Assembly: GCA_964034945.1 (NCBI GenBank)
Contig: OZ035960.1
Coordinates: 114,115,324 to 114,179,323 of the forward strand
Direction: 5' to 3'
Source of the DNA: Chrysopilus asiliformis
Taxonomy: Eukaryota; Arthropoda; Insecta; Diptera; Rhagionidae
Length of the DNA: 64,000 nucleotides
Positions 60,901 through 64,000 of the stretch are shown here, piece after piece. Both the position numbers and the translations under genes were made by a program. Positions within the stretch are counted from its first letter, which is position 1, and the number at the start of each line of letters is the position of its first letter. The notes under the pieces were generated by a model. The model saw nothing but the letters and a program-made list of their open reading frames with translations. It did not search any database and was not told the origin of the DNA.

Positions 60901-63598
60901 TAGTTTCTGCGAGCTGTCAAAAGTGATTCTACTCTCTAGTGGACACGCCTCCACCGAACTCTCGGAGAGTAACTCGCCAGATACAAACGGCGTTTGAATT
61001 TCGCTAGTAGCTCTCGAGAACTCGCCAAATCAAGATGTCAAAAAAATCAAGATATTGGTCAAGATATTGAAAAATCGTGGAAATTTACTCTCAAATGGAC
61101 AACCTCCTGCGAGTAACTCTCGAGAGTGTTTGAGAGTTACTCGCGGATTTACTCTCATATGGAGCGGCACCTTTAGGCCCGTTTGCGCGAATTATTCTCA
61201 TAGTGCCACTACAATCTCCCCAAATGTAGGCGAATCACAGTATCGGCTATCAGGTTGGAGGCTTTTTTGTAAATTGAATTAATTTTGAATTTCAGTTTAC
61301 GATAAAAAATATGCAAAATATAAAATACTAGCTTGCATACCCGTCGTTGCCGAGTTAAAGTTTTTTGCATAAGTTTTTTAGTGCCAAAAACAAAAAAAAA
61401 AATTTATAAACGTATGCCTTCAGGACCTCTTGTTCCGAATTATGAAATTTTTATTGTGAACCGAAATTTTAAGCCGGAGAGATGGAAAATACGTAAAGCG
61501 TTCAACCTGGGAGTCAACAAATTTACAAAAAACCGTCCAACCTGGGAGCCAACAAATCAGTGACGTGGCGTGCTGCTTTCAGTAGGGTGTTCAATATTAA
61601 GTTTCTGTTAAATGATATAGACGTCTACTCTTAGTTTTATCCAGGATCACGTCCAGGACATGATAGACGAAGATGCAATTTTTCCTCGATATTTAATTGA
61701 GAAAATGGTTTCTCAAACAATTTTTCGATTGCGCATCCGCATTCACAAGCCATAATATTAAATTAATTATTTCTCATACACAAAAGCCAACTGAACACCT
61801 GTAAAATCAGAAACTGACTGAGCTGATGAGCAAGCAATATTGCTGTTTTTCTTGGCACACACACCAACACGCATCAGCGCGTCAGCCGAACGGCCATACG
61901 ATGGTCGGTTTTCTATTGTCGGGTTTCGCAGCATCGCGGCCAGCAGCAAGCAACATCGCATCGGTTCGCCGTGCGGCTTTTTCTGGAGCACCCAAATTCA
62001 TCGTTGTGTGCGGTTATTTCTTGTGAACTTTGTGTGCGGTGAAACGTTTTTTATTATAGACTTTTACTTAGTCATATGTGTTTTTACTTTGCTTTGGTGC
62101 GCTGTAAATTGGAGAACACTCGAGTCGGTCGAACGACCGAAAGTCGGTATTGCGTTTCGAGTGTGTTTCGCTAAGGGGCGAGTAGGAAAGAAGGCCACAA
62201 GCAATTTTTACTTTGGTTCGCTGTAAAGTGGAGAACACTTGGTTGGTCGAAAGATCGAAAGATCGAAAGATAAAGAAACAGGTTGGTAATGTAGGGTGCT
62301 GGTGCTTTAGGCAACCATTGCCATTGGTAAATTGTCGAAAGAATTGGCACAAAAAAAGAAATTAATTAACAATAGATTTCCGATACATATTGAATTTCAG
62401 TAGGGTGTGCAGTGAACACCCTCGCACCTTAGAAGAAACGTCACTGCAACAAATAGAAAACAAATGTTTCTACCCCCTTTCCACTCCTATGAAGATTTTT
62501 TCTGAATCCCCTTTACGAGAAAAACAGTTTTCAAGTTTTTGGACTATTACTGCGTTAAGGATCTTTTTAGATGCCCACAAGATTTTAAGATCTTGCTCCG
62601 AGTGAACTAAAATGAAACGAAAACCGTGAATAAAGTTTTAAGCATGCGCTATTCCGCAAGTGTACAGTAAAAGCTTGTAGCATTTACTATTAGCAATGGC
62701 GTTTTCTACAATTTAATTAATTTTAGTCAATAACGTGTAGCATTTACTACGTACTTATAAGTAATTACTCAAAAATCTCTCACTAGCCGGAAATTAAATC
62801 AAACTCAAAAATTTTAAAGGAATAGGCGGCCGAATTTATGATAGGAAATTTATCAACAATTTGCATAAATTGTGTCCAATGGCTGTTTTTTGGAGAAAAC
62901 TCTTCAGAAATTTCAAACACACTAAATTTGTTCAAAAACTCACATTAAATATAATAAATCTTGAGTCCTATTTCCACAAACACTATTTGTCACAAAAAAA
63001 AACGATTTACAAGCCTTTTTAATATTACGAAAAAATATTTTTGAAAATTACGAACAACTAAAATATATCTCGAACTACGATACTTTCAAACTAGCTGCTA
63101 CCTAGAAGTAAATACTACTGACATTTGATAGCTTTTTTTTTTAATTTTTCTCACATTTAAAAAAAATTTGTCAGAGTTTTTAAAGTATTTTTTTCAAACA
63201 TATTTTTCAACCACAAATTTTCTCTAAACATTAATCAAGATACCCAGTGCGTTTTACAAAATTAGTTCTTGAATAATGAATGAATAATTCTAGACTAACT
63301 TTTTACAAATTATCATAATTTCATACTCATAAAAAAAATGTAAAGAATTTTAACTACTCGTATTTTTGTTTTCTTTCAGTTACGTTCGAAATTTTTCGAG
63401 ACATATCGAGTGGGTGTGGTATATTGGCCAATGGTCCAAACATTCAACTTCACATTGATTCCAGCAAAGAACCAAGTCATTTTTACATCGTTCTTTAGTA
63501 TGCTATGGACAACGTTTTTGGCATATATGAAATTCCTAGAGCTTCCAGAAGTGGACTTGGAACATCATGCGGTTGACATTCACCTGCTTGAATTTTAA
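57938..63598 (+). CDS. MPV17/PMP22-family (MPV17-like) membrane protein, three coding exons
   Basis: Coding exons are 57938-58092, 59368-59575 and 63380-63598. They join at GTAAGT/ACAG and GTATTT/CAG sites in phases 2 and 0, giving 582 nt and 193 residues, close to MPV17L-type proteins (about 196). The family pattern runs the whole length: a first membrane segment with W26-P27 and E33-Q34, G62-P63 followed by W68, an EQ...P segment (E91, Q92, P97), then the signature W137-P138-x-x-Q141-x-x-N144-F145 with P149, and W164 in the last hydrophobic segment. About four membrane-spanning segments are expected. Family members sit in the mitochondrial inner membrane or peroxisomes and are linked to mtDNA maintenance and ROS handling; the exact substrate is unknown. 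An in-frame TAA at 57926-57928 lies between the acceptor at 57912-57913 and the ATG, so the ATG at 57938 is the likely start and the exon begins in 5'UTR. The 5' exon and promoter were not located. No frameshift or stop is seen. Confidence 0.93.
58273..58346 (+). repeat. 13-bp minisatellite in intron 1
   Basis: Unit GTAAAAACTTTCT, about 5.6 identical copies, suggesting recent expansion. Confidence 0.9.
58562..59217 (+). mobile_element. Inverted-repeat element M, copy M2, in intron 1 of the MPV17-like gene
   Basis: Full copy of 656 bp with outer termini GGGGCCTTATCA and GATAAAGCCCC plus inner CTCGAATCGAAAAT repeats. No conserved protein recognised. Target duplication unclear. Confidence 0.75.
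59602..59820. mobile_element. K-type MITE in intron 2 of the MPV17-like gene
   Basis: Inverted GGTAAAAAATTTAAGGA termini and inner inverted TTGTTTATCAA and ACTCGCATGTT pairs. The right end finishes CCGTGTAG like K1; the left end is mutated. Confidence 0.6.
60033..60074 (-). terminator. Polyadenylation signals for the BTB gene
   Basis: On the minus strand several overlapping AATAAA motifs lie 10-50 bases past the BTB stop codon (plus-strand TTTATT at 60033-60038 and in the run 60061-60074). Confidence 0.5.
60084..60601 (-). CDS. Small BTB/POZ-domain protein, nested antisense in an intron
   Basis: Minus-strand exons: 60601-60521 (27 codons), 60449-60353 and 60307-60084. They are separated by a 71-nt intron (phase 0) and a 45-nt intron (phase 1), both GT..AG, and encode 133 residues. 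Residues 1-27 form an N-terminal helix with the HA..ML..LN..R spacing typical of Kelch-like BTB proteins. The BTB core starts at LFDV (28-31), carries the hallmark PAHK (41-44) and S-E-Y-F (51-54), then a VDYIYTRKL strand/helix and a C-terminal ENV..LYEAASF...C.EFL segment. BTB domains mediate dimerisation and Cullin-3 or chromatin-factor binding. The frame ends right after the domain, with no BACK, Kelch, MATH or zinc-finger region, so this is either a BTB-only protein or a truncated derivative. An in-frame TAA a short way upstream supports the ATG at 60601. All three exons are free of stops and frameshifts. Domain identity is secure; whether the gene is expressed is inference. Confidence 0.8.
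60779..61172 (+). mobile_element. MITE D, copy D4, in intron 2 of the MPV17-like gene
   Basis: Cleanest copy: AGGTGCCGCTCCACATGAG start, inverse end, and exact TTA duplication (60776-60778, 61173-61175), supporting a PIF/Harbinger origin. Confidence 0.88.
61328..61460 (-). mobile_element. Rolling-circle family N fragment, copy N4, in intron 2
   Basis: CTAGCTTGCATACCCGTCGT with hairpin and A before CTAG, joined to the N body (ATGCCTTCAGGACC), then divergent sequence. Shows that N shares its 3' terminus with family A. Confidence 0.65.
61584..62422. repeat. Unclassified repeat Y in intron 2
   Basis: Bounded by AGGGTGTTCA and TGAACACCCT. The interior is GC-richer than its surroundings (61850-62060) and holds a partial tandem duplication (TGTAAATTGGAGAACACT near 62103 and TGTAAAGTGGAGAACACT near 62223). 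No target duplication; could be a decayed transposon. Confidence 0.4.
62423..63379. other. Distal part of intron 2, nothing recognised
   Basis: AT-rich, with GTGTAGCATTTACTA repeated near 62675 and 62730 (TAGCATTTACTA in both). No exon or named repeat. Confidence 0.5.
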
Positions 63599-63722
63599 AA
63601 AAGTTTCTCATTTTTCTTATTTCTTTATGACATAAAAACTTTGTTTTTTGTATCCCCGTCAGAACGATAGAATAATTGAGTTCCAATGTGATATATGAGT
63701 ATTTTGTCTGTATTCTCTCTTT

Positions 63723-63763
63723 AATAAAGGAAGGAAATTAAATCGATTTGTATACGAAATAAA
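63723..63763 (+). terminator. Polyadenylation signals of the MPV17-like gene
   Basis: AATAAA occurs at 63723-63728 and 63758-63763, 125 and 160 bases after the stop codon, a normal distance for a short insect 3'UTR. Confidence 0.65.
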
Positions 63764-64000
63764 GTTCCAAAGAAATTTCTATATATCGAAAGTCTTCTTT
63801 TGGTATTTCAATCCTCTTTCACTGCACGATTGGGACAAGAACCCTTAAAATTCAGCACACAAAAACCGATTCGCATGTACCACATAAAAACTCTTATATC
63901 TTTCGAACGTTGCTTATCATCTAACTCAAGGTATCCTGCCGTTGTTCGGTTGAAATTCCATTTTCCGGATATCCAAAAAGGACTCGAAACCTTGAACGGG

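Larger units (their letters stand above)
59576..63379 (+). other. Intron 2 of the MPV17-like gene, hosting an antisense BTB gene
   Basis: GTATTT donor, TTTCTTTCAG acceptor, 3804 nt. In order it holds a K-type MITE, the whole BTB gene on the opposite strand, a D-family MITE, an N-family rolling-circle fragment and an ~840 bp unclassified repeat. The last ~950 bases before exon 3 are AT-rich with nothing recognised. Confidence 0.85.

Noticed and set aside
63825..63999. Open minus-strand frame reaching the window edge
   Set aside because: About 58 codons without recognisable motif. It could be a neighbouring gene's exon but cannot be supported without the next sequence.
1..64000. tRNA, rRNA, snRNA or microRNA genes
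   Set aside because: I looked for obvious internal promoter boxes and stem-loops and found none I could support. A covariance-model scan would be decisive.

Overview
The window is AT-rich, gene-poor eukaryotic nuclear DNA, almost certainly from an insect and probably a fly. The clues are the intron-split genes, short insect-type introns, AATAAA signals, and dense short non-autonomous transposons, including microsatellite-bearing rolling-circle elements of the kind known from Diptera. I see no bacterial genes, rRNA, tRNA or CRISPR. The species cannot be named from sequence alone.

Only two intact protein-coding genes are supported, both at the right end. The first is a three-exon MPV17/PMP22-family gene on the plus strand (coding exons 57938-58092, 59368-59575 and 63380-63598; 193 residues), closest by eye to the MPV17-like (MPV17L) subgroup. 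The second is a small BTB/POZ-domain gene on the minus strand (60601 down to 60084; 133 residues, three short exons), lying entirely inside intron 2 of the first. Both were read by joining exons at consensus GT/AG splice sites.

From about 1 to 57,900 the sequence is intergenic, or possibly distal 5' introns. It is a mosaic of small transposons: (a) twelve full or composite copies of a canonical Helitron-type element (family A: TC start, hairpin plus CTAG end, A|T target) and relatives with another body (family N); (b) five copies of a ~560 bp Helentron/DINE-1-like element (family B: subterminal inverted repeats, 3' hairpin, T|T target); (c) many MITEs with Tc1/mariner or pogo-like (TA), piggyBac-like (TTAA), hAT-like (8 bp) and PIF/Harbinger-like (TTA/TAA, other 3 bp) target duplications; (d) one decayed DD41D-type mariner transposase; (e) minisatellites and tandem duplications, including a 240 bp CCCCTCT/CCCCTAT array.

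Many insertions are nested, which gives a relative chronology: B inserted in A (6630-8170); mariner in B, and a piggyBac-like MITE in the mariner (24439-25851); a Harbinger-like element in another MITE (37296-38423); pogo-like MITEs in A and in repeat W. Interrupted repeats elsewhere supply empty-site comparisons that fix several insertion boundaries to the base. Stretches between named elements are AT-rich and carry no gene I can support.
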